The position numbers and the translations under genes were made by a program. Of a stretch of DNA of 64,000 nucleotides, positions 41,841 through 49,637 are shown one piece after another. Source of the DNA: an uncultured Xanthomonas sp. (GTDB lineage Bacteria > Pseudomonadota > Gammaproteobacteria > Xanthomonadales > Xanthomonadaceae); contig CALTTS010000001.1 in assembly GCA_943912265.1 (NCBI GenBank), positions 124,001-188,000 of the forward strand. Direction: 5' to 3'. Within the stretch, counting starts at the first letter, position 1. Each line of letters starts with the position of its first letter. The notes under the pieces are model-generated. The model was not told the DNA's origin. It worked only from the letters and a program-made list of their open reading frames with translations, and made no database searches.

Positions 41841-42730
41841 GCCCCGGGCAGTGGCTGCTGGCGGGCGCGATGCGTGCGGCCGGCGCCGTGCTGGCGCGGC
41901 TGCCGGCAACGGCGGACCTGCGCCTGGGCGCGTGGCTGGCCCGGCACGGCGGCGGCACGGTGCGCAAGCGCCGGCGCGTGGTCGAGCGCAATCTCGCCCT
42001 GTGTTTCCCGGCGCTGCCGGCGGCCGAGCGCGCGGCGCTGGCCGGGGCGGCCACGGCGTCCAACCTGGCCGGCCTGTTCGACACGCTGCGCGCCGCCACC
42101 GCGCCGGACCGCTGCCTGCGCGGGCAGGCCGAGGTGCGCGGCCTGGAACACCTGCGCGCGGCGCTGGCGCAGGGGCGCGGCGCGGTGCTGCTCGGCGCGC
42201 ACTACGACTGCCTGGACCTGGCCTTCCGCCATCTGCGGCTGGCGGCGGACATGCCGATCGGGCTGGTCGGGCGCGGCTTCAACCTGCAGGGCGCGGACCG
42301 GGTGATCCAGCGCGGCCGCGACCGCCATCTCGGCCGCCTGTTCCGCAAGAAGAAGATCGGCGACTTCTGCCGCTGGGTGCAGGCCGGCCATCCGGCGGTC
42401 TACCTGGCCGACCTCAACGTGAGCGAGCGGGTGGTGTTCGCGCCGTTCTTCGGCGTGCCGGCGGCCACGCTCGACGCGATCGGCGGCGTGCTCGCCCGCG
42501 CCGGCGGCACCGTGCTGCCGCTGTGGGCATGGCGCCGCGACGACGGCCGGCTGGTGGTGGAAGTGCAGCCGGCGTGGCCGGAGGATTTCGCCGCCGCGCC
42601 GCCGCAGGTGCTGGCGCGGCGCTACATGGCGTGGGTGGAAGCGCAGGTGCGGCGCCATCCGGCGCAGTACCTGTGGACGCACCGCCGCTTCAAGACGCGG
42701 CCGGCGGGCGAGCCGCCGGCCTACCCGTAG
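41837..42730 (+). CDS. LpxL/HtrB-type lysophospholipid/lipid A acyltransferase
   Basis: The 297-residue protein is of the LpxL family, transferring a secondary acyl chain to lipid A. It shows RKRRRVVERNLALCFPAL, the catalytic HX4D motif (HYDCLD) and QYLWTHRRFKTRP near the end. The start overlaps the ligase-like gene (ATGA). A second, more distant family member lies convergent 7 bp away. Confidence 0.9.
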   Translation: MSPGQWLLAGAMRAAGAVLARLPATADLRLGAWLARHGGGTVRKRRRVVERNLALCFPALPAAERAALAGAATASNLAGLFDTLRAATAPDRCLRGQAEVRGLEHLRAALAQGRGAVLLGAHYDCLDLAFRHLRLAADMPIGLVGRGFNLQGADRVIQRGRDRHLGRLFRKKKIGDFCRWVQAGHPAVYLADLNVSERVVFAPFFGVPAATLDAIGGVLARAGGTVLPLWAWRRDDGRLVVEVQPAWPEDFAAAPPQVLARRYMAWVEAQVRRHPAQYLWTHRRFKTRPAGEPPAYP

Positions 42731-42737
42731 GGCCCGG

Positions 42738-43661
42738 TCATTCGTAGAGCCTGCCGCGCCCGTCGGGCTGGCGCTTGAAGCGCTTGTGGATCCACAGGTA
42801 CTGGTCGGGCGCCTCGCGCACCATCGCCTCGACCGCCTCGATCACGCGCGCGGTGTCGGCGGTGGCGTCGGCGGACGGGAAATCGGCGAACGGCGGCGAC
42901 AGGCGCAGCGTGTAGCCGCCATCGGCACGCCGGACGTGCGAGAACGCGATCACCGCCGCGCCGGACAACCGGGCCAGCTGGTGGGTCGAAGTCAGGCTCC
43001 ACGCCGGGTGGCCGAAGAACGGCACGAACACGCTGTCGCCGCGGCGGGTGTCCTGGTCCGGCGCGAACCACAGCAGGCCGCCCTGCTTGAGGTGGCGCAG
43101 CGCCGGGCGCAGCTCCTCGCGGGTGAACATGGCGGCGGCGTAGCGCAGCCGGCCGCGCTTGACCGCCCATTCCATCGCCGGGTCCTCGTGCGGGCGATAC
43201 ATGCCGGCCAGTGGCGCGTGGTCGCACATCAGCCGCGCGGCGATCTCCAGCGTGGTGAAGTGGCCGGAGATCACGATCACTCCGCGTCCGCCGGCGCGCG
43301 CGGCCTGCAGGTGCTCCAGCCCTTCCACGCGCAGGCCGCGGCGCATCGGCGCCACGCTGCCCCACCACGCGCGGCCGAACTCGAACAGGGCGATGCCGAG
43401 CGATGCGAAGCTCGCCGCGTACAGGCGCCTGCGCGCCGCCGCGTCCAGCTCCGGGAAGCACAGTTCGAGATTGCGCCGCGCCACCTTGGCCCGCGCCGGC
43501 AGCAGCGCCGGCAGCAGCCGGCCGATGCCGCGCCCGAGCGCGCGCTGCAGCGGCCACGGCAGGCGCGCGGCCAGCGCGGCCGCGCCGATCAGCAGCCAGG
43601 TCGGCCAGTGGCGCGGCGAGCGGGGCGGTGGCGGCAGCGGAAGCGTGGCGGGAAGGTTCAT
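42738..43661 (-). CDS. LpxL/HtrB-type lipid A acyltransferase (second copy)
   Basis: The 307-residue protein has a Pro-rich N-terminus, one membrane anchor (WLLIGAAALAARLPW), RAKVARRNLELCFPELD, the catalytic HX4E motif (HFTTLE), FAPDQDTRRGDSVFVPFFG and the C-terminal QYLWIHKRFKRQPDG. It is nearer to classical lauroyl acyltransferases than the neighbouring copy. ATG 43661 is used; the next in-frame codon upstream is a TTG. A terminator lies just upstream at 43709-43742, isolating it from the island. Confidence 0.92.
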   Translation of the reverse strand: MNLPATLPLPPPPRSPRHWPTWLLIGAAALAARLPWPLQRALGRGIGRLLPALLPARAKVARRNLELCFPELDAAARRRLYAASFASLGIALFEFGRAWWGSVAPMRRGLRVEGLEHLQAARAGGRGVIVISGHFTTLEIAARLMCDHAPLAGMYRPHEDPAMEWAVKRGRLRYAAAMFTREELRPALRHLKQGGLLWFAPDQDTRRGDSVFVPFFGHPAWSLTSTHQLARLSGAAVIAFSHVRRADGGYTLRLSPPFADFPSADATADTARVIEAVEAMVREAPDQYLWIHKRFKRQPDGRGRLYE

Positions 43662-43708
43662 CGGCGTGTCGTGGCGCGCGGGCAATGCGCGGGATGATGC
43701 CGGAAACG

Positions 43709-43742
43709 AAAAAACCCATCGTTGGGCGGGACCAAGGATGGG
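43709..43742 (-). terminator. Rho-independent terminator, minus strand
   Basis: Stem GATGGG/CCCATC continued by CCAA/TTGG with one mismatch, loop of six, then TTTTTT on the minus strand. It shields the downstream acyltransferase gene from transcripts entering from the accessory region. Confidence 0.8.
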
Positions 43743-43781
43743 CTTTCGTCGTGCATGGCGGGGACTCTATCGAACTATTCA

Positions 43782-43810
43782 TTGAAACCATTGTGGCACA
43801 AGGGTTTCAA
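43782..43810. other. 29-bp dyad, probable attachment-site core
   Basis: TTGAAACCATTGTG, a central G, then CACAAGGGTTTCAA form an inverted repeat with 13 of 14 positions paired. The 21-bp stretch at 43783-43803 recurs with one mismatch at 44208-44228. Such dyads beside a tyrosine integrase gene are typical of recombination cores; no tRNA is present. Confidence 0.5.
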
Positions 43811-43823
43811 ATTTCATGACCGT

Positions 43824-43847
43824 AAAGTTACCGCCAAAGTTACCGCC
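43824..43847 (+). repeat. Tandem AAAGTTACCGCC repeat (two copies)
   Basis: Two exact 12-bp copies lie 13 bp from the dyad. Related AAAG[C/T]TACCG motifs recur at the integrase promoter (45223-45286), so these may be integrase arm-type binding sites. Confidence 0.5.
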
Positions 43848-44121
43848 ACCAGAACGCCGCTTGAACTGTTTCGGGCACCGTCTCCGGCTGGCGATTCTAC
43901 AGGTCGGGGGACTTGGCTTGGCGTTTATCTCCGGTTCGGCATTTGCCGGTGGCCGTGGATGCGCGCGCTGTAGTGGTGGGCCGGGAGATTGGCAGCGCCC
44001 GAAGCCCGGGCCTTCGCATGCGCTTGGCAGGCCGTCAGGCTTCCGGGTCCTTCCGGCAGGTGTCCGGCACGGGTAATTCGGACCGCACTTGCAGCCTACT
44101 CATGAGCCTTTCCTAGGGGAC

Positions 44122-45222
44122 TTATGTTAATTCGACGCACTGCATTGGACGGAATCGGACGTGATTTGTCCCGGGTGACGGGGCATCCCGGGACAAACCC
44201 GGGACGCTGAAACCCTTGTGGCACAAGGTGTCCCGCGTGCCCCGGGTTGTCCCGGGTCGGAAGAGATAGGGGAACAGGGATACGGGGAAACAGGTACGTG
44301 AGAACCGGAAATCCCGGATGGGATCATGCGTGTCTTTGTTTAGTTGCAGCTCGCGCAGCACGGCGGTGGCCTGTCCCGCCAGCGGCACGATGTGCGGCTG
44401 CCCGGTCTTGCTGGCGGTGTAGCGCCATTCTCCCGCGTCCAGATCAATGTCCGCCCACTGCGCATGGCGCAGCTCGCCCGGGCGCACGAACAGCAGCGGG
44501 GCCAGTTTCAGGGCCGCACGAGTCACTGGATCGCCGGCGTAGCCGTCCAGCGCGCGCAGCAGCTCGCCAATGCGGGCCGGCTCTGTGACGCTGGCGAAGT
44601 GGCGTTCTTCCGGAACGGTCAGTGCGCCTTTCAAGTCGGCCACCGGGTTCCGCTCGGCCCGACCCGTGGCGATGGCGTAGCGCATCACCTGCCCGCAGTT
44701 CTGCATGATCCGGTGGGCGGTTTCGATGGCCCCGCGTTCTTCGATCCGGCGCGCCACCCGCAGGAACACCGGCGCGGTCAGTTCGGCAATGGGGTGCCCT
44801 CCGATGTGCGGAAACACGTCCTTTGCCAGCCAGGCTTCCGTCTTCTTGCGGGTGGCCTCCGACCAGTCGCGTTTGCCCAGCCATTCGCGGGCCACCACCT
44901 CGAACGAATTGGCCGCACGGTCGGCCCCGGCGGCTTTCTCGGCCTTGCGCTGTTCGCCCGGGTCGATGCCGGCCGCCAGCAGCTTGCGGGCTTGGGCATG
45001 GCGCTGCCGGGCTTCGGCCAGGCTCACGTCGGGGTAGGTGCCCACGCTCAGGGTGTTGCGCTTCCCCGTGACCGGTCGGCGGTAGTCCCAGCGCCACCAG
45101 CGCGCGCCGTTGGGTTGGATCAGCAGATACAGGCCGCCGCCGTCGCGCAGCTTGATCGGGGCAGGGCCGGGCTTGGCCTTTCGGATGGCGGTATCGGTCA
45201 GGGGCGTGGCGGGAACAGGCAT
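44122..45222 (-). pseudogene. Tyrosine integrase, C-terminally truncated
   Basis: The frame starts at ATG 45222 with the DUF4102 integrase N-terminus (LTDTAIRKAKPGPAPIKLRD, then LYLLIQPNGARWWRW), the core-binding domain, and the start of the catalytic domain including Arg247 (FVRPGELRHAQW) and Lys272 (SKTGQPHIVPL). Similarity stops at about residue 293 (near 44343). The HxxR box and nucleophilic tyrosine are absent and the last roughly 73 codons are unrelated read-through. It should be inactive. Confidence 0.85.
44166..44257. repeat. TTGTCCCGGG repeats and CCTTGTGGCACAAGG dyad
   Basis: TTGTCCCGGG occurs at 44166-44175 and 44247-44256 in direct orientation, with CCCGGGACAA at 44187-44196 inverted. 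Between them lies the perfect dyad CCTTGTG-G-CACAAGG (44214-44228), the second copy of the att-like core. The block falls in the region where the integrase C-terminus has been lost. Confidence 0.5.
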
Positions 45223-45286
45223 GGCGGTAACTCTTTTGCCGGTATCTCTGTTCCCGCCAAAGCTACCGCCTCCAGACGGTAGCTTT
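45223..45286. repeat. Inverted AAAGCTACCG motifs at integrase promoter
   Basis: AAAGCTACCG (45259-45268) and CGGTAGCTTT (45277-45286) form a perfect 10-bp inverted repeat, and a further GGCGGTAACT lies right at the start codon. They match the tandem repeat at 43824-43847 and could be arm sites or an autoregulatory operator. Confidence 0.5.
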
Positions 45287-45324
45287 CAATGCATCTCGTT
45301 GGACGCCATCGAACGCCGGGCAAC

Positions 45325-45352
45325 AAAAAACCCCGGGATTTCCGGGGTTTTT
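45325..45352. terminator. Bidirectional rho-independent terminator
   Basis: AAAAAA, CCCCGG, loop GATTT, CCGGGG, TTTTT. It works on either strand and separates the integrase remnant from the HTH genes. The rest of 45287-45632 holds no gene that I can support. Confidence 0.85.
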
Positions 45353-45632
45353 GGACTTGTTCGGACGCTGCCGAACTGCGATTTGGTGGTGTAGTTTAAC
45401 AGAAAACCAAACCCACATATCAGCCGTCTCTCAGCCCCGGTCGGAAGCCTTGAGACCTTCGCGCGATTCCGGGGAAGGATTTCGCGCAGCCGCGCATGCC
45501 CATGATTGTAAATTCAGAGAGGCAGATTGGCACTCGCAGCTGCCGTGACTGCCAGGGAATCTCGGGGCTGCAACTTGGCTTTCCTCTCGTTTGTCGCCGT
45601 AATGCCCGGCACGAACGACGAAAGGAAATGCC

Positions 45633-45995
45633 ATGCAAACCGAACCCGCCTTCACCGAAACGGAGCTCGCACGTCGGTGGAACGTCAGCATCAAGACCCT
45701 GCAACGCTGGCGCAGCGAAGAACGCGGCCCGCCGTATATCAAGCTCTCAAAGGCCGTCCGCTATCCAGTGGATGAAATCGTCACCTATGAGCAGGTGAAC
45801 CGCCAGGGCATGTCCACCGAGGCGCCGCTGCCATCCTTGAACGACGCGCAGCCCGTTGTCGAATCTCCCGCGCCTGCCGCACCCGAACCGAAACGGTACT
45901 ACTTGAGCGAGGCCTTCGCACTCATCGCGCAGTACGGCACCCTTGAAGCGGCCGAGGCCGCGCTGATGGAGGCGCGCGATGAAGCCCAAGGTTGA
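45633..45995 (+). CDS. Helix-turn-helix DNA-binding protein (excisionase/AlpA-like), copy 1
   Basis: The 120-residue protein starts with a MerR/excisionase-like HTH: TETELARRWNVSIKTLQRWR followed by SEERGPPYIKLSKAVRYPVD. A Pro/Ala-rich linker and a short C-terminal helix (RYYLSEAFALIAQYGTLEAA) follow. An AAGGAAA ribosome site precedes the ATG. It overlaps the next HTH gene by 17 bp and shares the HTH with it and with the protein at 49606-49857. It is likely a regulator or recombination directionality factor of a mobile element. Confidence 0.8.
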   Translation: MQTEPAFTETELARRWNVSIKTLQRWRSEERGPPYIKLSKAVRYPVDEIVTYEQVNRQGMSTEAPLPSLNDAQPVVESPAPAAPEPKRYYLSEAFALIAQYGTLEAAEAALMEARDEAQG

Positions 45996-46527
45996 TGCCG
46001 ATAGACAGGGTGTTGTGGTCAGCCCGGATGAGCCAGTCATCACGTATCCAGTCCTCGATGAAAACCAGTTGTCCTCGAGGTGGAATCTCTCACCCAAGAC
46101 GCTGCAAAAGTGGCGCTCGGAAGGAATCGGCCCGCCCGCCTGGCACCTCAACAGATCTGTCCGTTACCTTCTGATGGAGGTCGAAGCCTTCGAGCGCAAG
46201 GCTCGGGTCACTTGGAAATCCCCTACTGGACGCCAGCTGTCCGAATCCTCTCCCACGGCACGTGAAGACGCCATCGAGCAGATGATGCAGAAGCGGCCAG
46301 AACGCCGTGACCGGGTTTTCTACTCCGCCAAAGATGTGGTCGACACCACTGGCTTGCCCGGTTACTGGATTCACCAGAATCAGGAACGCCTGCGGCTCGG
46401 CATTCCGTTCTACCGGATCGCAAACGGTGATGTCATCCGCTTCAGCATCGAGGAGATCTTCCTCTGGGAGATGCATCACCTGCGCCCATGCCGGTACCCG
46501 GCGAGAGGGAATGCTGATGCCCCGTAG
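45979..46527 (+). CDS. Helix-turn-helix DNA-binding protein, copy 2
   Basis: The 182-residue protein has the same HTH (ENQLSSRWNLSPKTLQKWRS, GIGPPAWHLNRSVRYL) at residues 28-70, then a unique C-terminal half (RVFYSAKDVVDTTGLPGYWI; IPFYRIANGDVIRFSIEEIF), which looks like a second degenerate DNA-binding module. A GGAGG site precedes its ATG inside the upstream gene. Function is not recognised beyond DNA binding. Confidence 0.7.
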   Translation: MKPKVDADRQGVVVSPDEPVITYPVLDENQLSSRWNLSPKTLQKWRSEGIGPPAWHLNRSVRYLLMEVEAFERKARVTWKSPTGRQLSESSPTAREDAIEQMMQKRPERRDRVFYSAKDVVDTTGLPGYWIHQNQERLRLGIPFYRIANGDVIRFSIEEIFLWEMHHLRPCRYPARGNADAP

Positions 46528-46600
46528 TTGATGCAGTCCTTGGTGATGTGCATGGCCATACGTTCCGATATTTCGTTGATTATTTGAAATTGGAGAACAA

Positions 46601-47230
46601 ATGGAACACACTCCATCAATGCTCTCCGAGACCCACACCCAGCGCATCCTAGATCTTGCCAACCAGAGGCAGCTTGTGCGTGCCAGCGATCTGGACGCCA
46701 TCGGCTCACCCCGGGTCATCCTGACGCGCATGACTGCCGCAGGACTTCTGGAACGGGTCGGACGTGGTCTTTACCGCCTGCCAGGCGCACAAGTGACGGA
46801 ATTCGAGAGTCTTGCCCTTGTCGCCACCAGGGTGCCACAAGCCGTGTTCTGCCTGCTCACCGCACTCCAGTTTCACGGGCTGACCACCCAACTACCTCGT
46901 CAAGTTTGGATCGCCATGCCACGCGGTAGCCACTCACCCCGGATCGACTATCCGCCGATCCGGATGGTTCAGATGGCTGGTGGCGCTCATCTGGCAGGCG
47001 TCGAGGAACACCTGTGCAACGGGGTGAAGGTACGGATCTACAGTCCGGCCAAGACCGTGGTCGATTGCTTCAAACATCGCAACAAGATCGGTCTGGATGT
47101 GGCGCTGGAGGCCTTGAAGGACGTCTGGAGGACGCGCAAGGCGTCCGCAGACGATCTGTGGCGCTACGCCCAGGACTGCCGCGTCGCCAAAGTGATGCGC
47201 CCTTACATGGAAGCGGTTGCCCACGAGTGA
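46601..47230 (+). CDS. AbiEi-family antitoxin/transcriptional regulator, orphan
   Basis: The 209-residue protein has the AbiEi layout: an N-terminal winged helix (QRQLVRASDLDAIGSPRVIL, GLLERVGRGLYRLPGA) and a C-terminal domain (VFCLLTALQFHGLTTQLP; VRIYSPAKTVVDCFKHRNKI). In type IV abortive-infection systems AbiEi represses and neutralises the nucleotidyltransferase toxin AbiEii, which normally follows; here no AbiEii is present and a Xre-ImmA/IrrE gene follows instead. A GGAGAA site supports ATG 46601. Confidence 0.88.
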   Translation: MEHTPSMLSETHTQRILDLANQRQLVRASDLDAIGSPRVILTRMTAAGLLERVGRGLYRLPGAQVTEFESLALVATRVPQAVFCLLTALQFHGLTTQLPRQVWIAMPRGSHSPRIDYPPIRMVQMAGGAHLAGVEEHLCNGVKVRIYSPAKTVVDCFKHRNKIGLDVALEALKDVWRTRKASADDLWRYAQDCRVAKVMRPYMEAVAHE

Positions 47231-47264
47231 CGCCGCTACCGCCGAGGGGGCGGGGGTTCTCTTT

Positions 47265-47302
47265 GGTTTAAAAATTTGGTAGGATGACGGTTGTTTTAAA
47301 CC
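47265..47302. promoter_or_regulatory. Inverted-repeat operator of the Xre-PIN pair
   Basis: GGTTTAAAA (47265-47273) and TTTTAAACC (47294-47302) are perfect 9-bp inverted arms 20 bp apart, ending 17 bp before the Xre start codon. AT-rich promoter sequence lies between. Autoregulation by the Xre protein is inferred. Confidence 0.55.
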
Positions 47303-47319
47303 CAACCCAAGGAGGCGTC

Positions 47320-48399
47320 ATGATTGCAGATCGCATTCGTCAAGCACGATTGGCGGCAGGTCTGACCCTGGGTGCGTTGGGTGAACAGGTGGGTGTTTCT
47401 CACACCGCCATCCAGAAGTACGAGAAGGGTCTGCTGACGCCGTCGTCGACTCAGCTGCTCAAGCTGGCCCGCGCCTGCGGCATCCGGACCGAGTACTTCT
47501 TCCGTACGCATACGGTTGAACTGCTGCAGCCCGAGTTCCGTAAGCTCTCGACCTTTGGCAAGACGGCGCAGGATGCGCTGAAGATCAAGGTCGTTGAACT
47601 GGTGGAAAAGCGCGTGGAGTTGCTTGGCGCATTTCCCGAACTGCCGTTCCCGGCGTTTGCACCGCCCGCGAATCTGCCTGAGCAGATCACCTCGCTGGAT
47701 GAGATCGATGCCTTCTCGGATACGGTTCGCAACGCTTGGCAGTTGGGGCTGAATCCGATTGCTGACCTCACCGACACCCTCGAAGGCCTTGGCTTGCTGG
47801 TCATCGTGGTCGATGAAGAGAACCAGGGCTTCTCTGGCTTGACGGCCAAGGCACGAACCGAAGATGGCCGGGAGTATCCGGTCGTGGCTGTCTCCAAGCG
47901 CTGGCCCGGTGATCGGCAGCGCTTCACGCTGGCGCATGAGCTGGGGCACCTGCTGCTCGAAGGACGACTGGCTGACGGCATCAACGAAGAGAAAGCCTGC
48001 GACCGGTTCGCCGGTGCATTCCTGGCTCCGCGTGTCGCGGTGTTGCAGTTGCTTGGCGCACAACGCCACGCCCTGGAATGGCAAGAGTTGTATGTGCTCA
48101 AGCACGAGTTCGGTCTGTCGATGACCGGATGGCTGCAACGCGCCAAACAGTGTGGCGTGATCACCGAGGCCGCTCACCTCTCTATGTTCAAGCGGTTTTC
48201 GGCCAAGGGCTGGCGCAAGACCGAGCCGGGCGAGCCACTGCCGCAAGAGCATCCACGACTGTTTGATCAGTTGGTGTACCGCGCCTTGGCCGAGCAATAC
48301 ATTTCCGAAGGCAAGGCGGCGGAACTGCTGGGCATCCCGATGATGCGCTTCCACAAAGAACGCCAGCTGGAGTCATCGGATGCGGTTGCTCATCAGTGA
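47320..48399 (+). CDS. Xre HTH and ImmA/IrrE metallopeptidase fusion (predicted antitoxin)
   Basis: The 359-residue protein has an N-terminal Xre HTH (DRIRQARLAAGLTLGALGEQ to LLKLARACGI, residues 4-55) and an ImmA/IrrE-type zinc peptidase domain with HELGH at 206-210 (FTLAHELGHLLLEG) and a downstream glutamate-rich segment (EEKACDRFAGAFL). A perfect AGGAGG site fixes the ATG at 47320. The gene overlaps the PIN gene by 20 bp. Xre-COG2856 proteins are predicted antitoxins or protease regulators; the partner here is a PIN nuclease. Confidence 0.88.
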   Translation: MIADRIRQARLAAGLTLGALGEQVGVSHTAIQKYEKGLLTPSSTQLLKLARACGIRTEYFFRTHTVELLQPEFRKLSTFGKTAQDALKIKVVELVEKRVELLGAFPELPFPAFAPPANLPEQITSLDEIDAFSDTVRNAWQLGLNPIADLTDTLEGLGLLVIVVDEENQGFSGLTAKARTEDGREYPVVAVSKRWPGDRQRFTLAHELGHLLLEGRLADGINEEKACDRFAGAFLAPRVAVLQLLGAQRHALEWQELYVLKHEFGLSMTGWLQRAKQCGVITEAAHLSMFKRFSAKGWRKTEPGEPLPQEHPRLFDQLVYRALAEQYISEGKAAELLGIPMMRFHKERQLESSDAVAHQ

Positions 48400-48889
48400 T
48401 GCGAACATCTTGATCGATATGGAAGCGGGAGCGCTGATGGAGACGCTCTTTCAGCTTCCGATGCAGTTTGGCATCCCTGATCTGCTGTACTACGAAGAAA
48501 TTGAACCGGGCAGTCCGGGCCTTGAAGACCTGGGCTTGCAGGTCATGGAGGTCAACGGCGATTTCGTGGCGTATGCCGAGCAGTTGCCAGGCCAGCACAA
48601 CCATCTGCTTCCCGCGAAAAACGGTCCCAAGCCCAGTCACAACGACTACTTGGCACTGGCGCTTGCGAAGCAGGAGACCTGTACCTTGCTGACCGGCGAC
48701 ACCAATTTGCGGATTGTTGCCAACAAGGAGCAGGTCAACGTCATGGGCACCATCGGGCTGCTGTGCGCCATGATCGAGAACCAGCTGCTGTCAGTCGACG
48801 ACGCCTTTAAGGCTCTCGACCGAATGAAGTCAGGCAAGCGACGGCTGCCCTGGCCAGAAGCCGAAAAAGTGTTGAACGCGCTGCGCTGA
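48380..48889 (+). CDS. PIN-domain protein (predicted ribonuclease toxin)
   Basis: The 169-residue protein starts RLLISDANILIDMEAGALME. Acidic residues expected for a PIN active site are D7, E39 or E40, D89 (NDYLALALA) and D107 (LLTGDTNLRI). PIN toxins cleave RNA with metal help. It overlaps the Xre-ImmA/IrrE gene by 20 bp, the tight coupling seen in toxin-antitoxin operons. Toxicity is inferred, not shown. Confidence 0.85.
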   Translation: MRLLISDANILIDMEAGALMETLFQLPMQFGIPDLLYYEEIEPGSPGLEDLGLQVMEVNGDFVAYAEQLPGQHNHLLPAKNGPKPSHNDYLALALAKQETCTLLTGDTNLRIVANKEQVNVMGTIGLLCAMIENQLLSVDDAFKALDRMKSGKRRLPWPEAEKVLNALR

Positions 48890-48932
48890 TCAGGGGTCGC
48901 CATCAGCAGCCAACTGCTACAGGCCACTGGCT

Positions 48933-49637
48933 CTAGGCCAATGACCGTTGCAACACGTTCCAGGCGGTAGTCCAGTCGATTCGCTCCTGCTCCAAGCGAA
49001 CGTTTTGTCCCCAGCGCTGCTGCTTGAGATCCCGATAAAGTTGCTGCTCATCTTTGGTCAGGAGCGTCAGCTCTGCTGCTGAATGCTGCACCGCCTCGTT
49101 CGCCGCAGTGTCCCGGGCAGGAAGGGCGCGGCGCAGCGTCTCGACCGCCAAGCCCGTGTTCTCCTGGATGCAGGAGAGCGTGGCCGCCATCGCGATGCCG
49201 GGTTTGACCCCCGGCACCTTGGCCACGGCCTCGCCGATCAGCAGCAGAGCGGCGACGCGGTCCTGGGTGGGTGCCGGCAGGGTCGGGCGTGCACTTGGCG
49301 CCGTGTAGCTGCCCGTCTTGCGGATCGCCGGCAGCACCTCGTGGGTGACCCAGCGCTTGAAGCGCTTGGCCTCGCGCTTGCGGCTGCCGAGGACCAGGCT
49401 GTACAGCCCGGGCTCGTTGACGACGTTGACCTGGTCATTGCCGCGCGAGATGCCCTGAATCGAGATCAGGGCTTGCTCGTCAGGGTCCAGCCGCGCCAGG
49501 GCGCGGGTGGTGTTCGGCAGTTCAAGAACCGCGCACACATCCGCCGCGACGAACCACGGTTCGCCTTGGGCATCCGTGACGACCCGGACCGGACGGCCTT
49601 CGAAATCAAACGGGATCAGTTCGGTGCAGGGCGCCAC
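48933..49637 (-). CDS. BRO-N domain phage antirepressor-like protein
   Basis: The 234-residue protein has an N-terminal BRO-N domain (IPFDFEGRPVRVVTDAQGEP, WFVAADVCAVLELPNT, FKRWVTHEVLPAIRKTGSY) typical of phage antirepressors, and a helical C-terminal region (AALLLIGEAVAKVPGVKPGI). It begins with a GTG at 49637 and overlaps the small HTH gene by 32 bp, so the two are cotranscribed. Its presence marks phage or integrative-element DNA. Confidence 0.85.
   Translation of the reverse strand: MAPCTELIPFDFEGRPVRVVTDAQGEPWFVAADVCAVLELPNTTRALARLDPDEQALISIQGISRGNDQVNVVNEPGLYSLVLGSRKREAKRFKRWVTHEVLPAIRKTGSYTAPSARPTLPAPTQDRVAALLLIGEAVAKVPGVKPGIAMAATLSCIQENTGLAVETLRRALPARDTAANEAVQHSAAELTLLTKDEQQLYRDLKQQRWGQNVRLEQERIDWTTAWNVLQRSLA

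Larger units (their letters stand above)
43662..44121. other. Chromosome/accessory-region junction without genes
   Basis: This 460-bp stretch between lpxL-type and integrase genes has no convincing ORF. It contains a terminator, a 29-bp dyad and tandem AAAGTTACCGCC repeats, described separately. Base composition drops here compared with the left flank. Confidence 0.6.

Noticed and set aside
43824..43847. CRISPR-like repeat
   Set aside because: Only two adjacent 12-bp copies without spacers and no cas gene.
43740..43860. A tRNA or tmRNA gene as the integrase target
   Set aside because: I could not fold a cloverleaf or find a TTCRANY arm on either strand; the dyad stands alone.
46601..48889. 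A full AbiE (AbiEi/AbiEii) abortive-infection system
   Set aside because: The following genes are Xre-ImmA/IrrE and PIN; no AbiEii nucleotidyltransferase motifs are visible.
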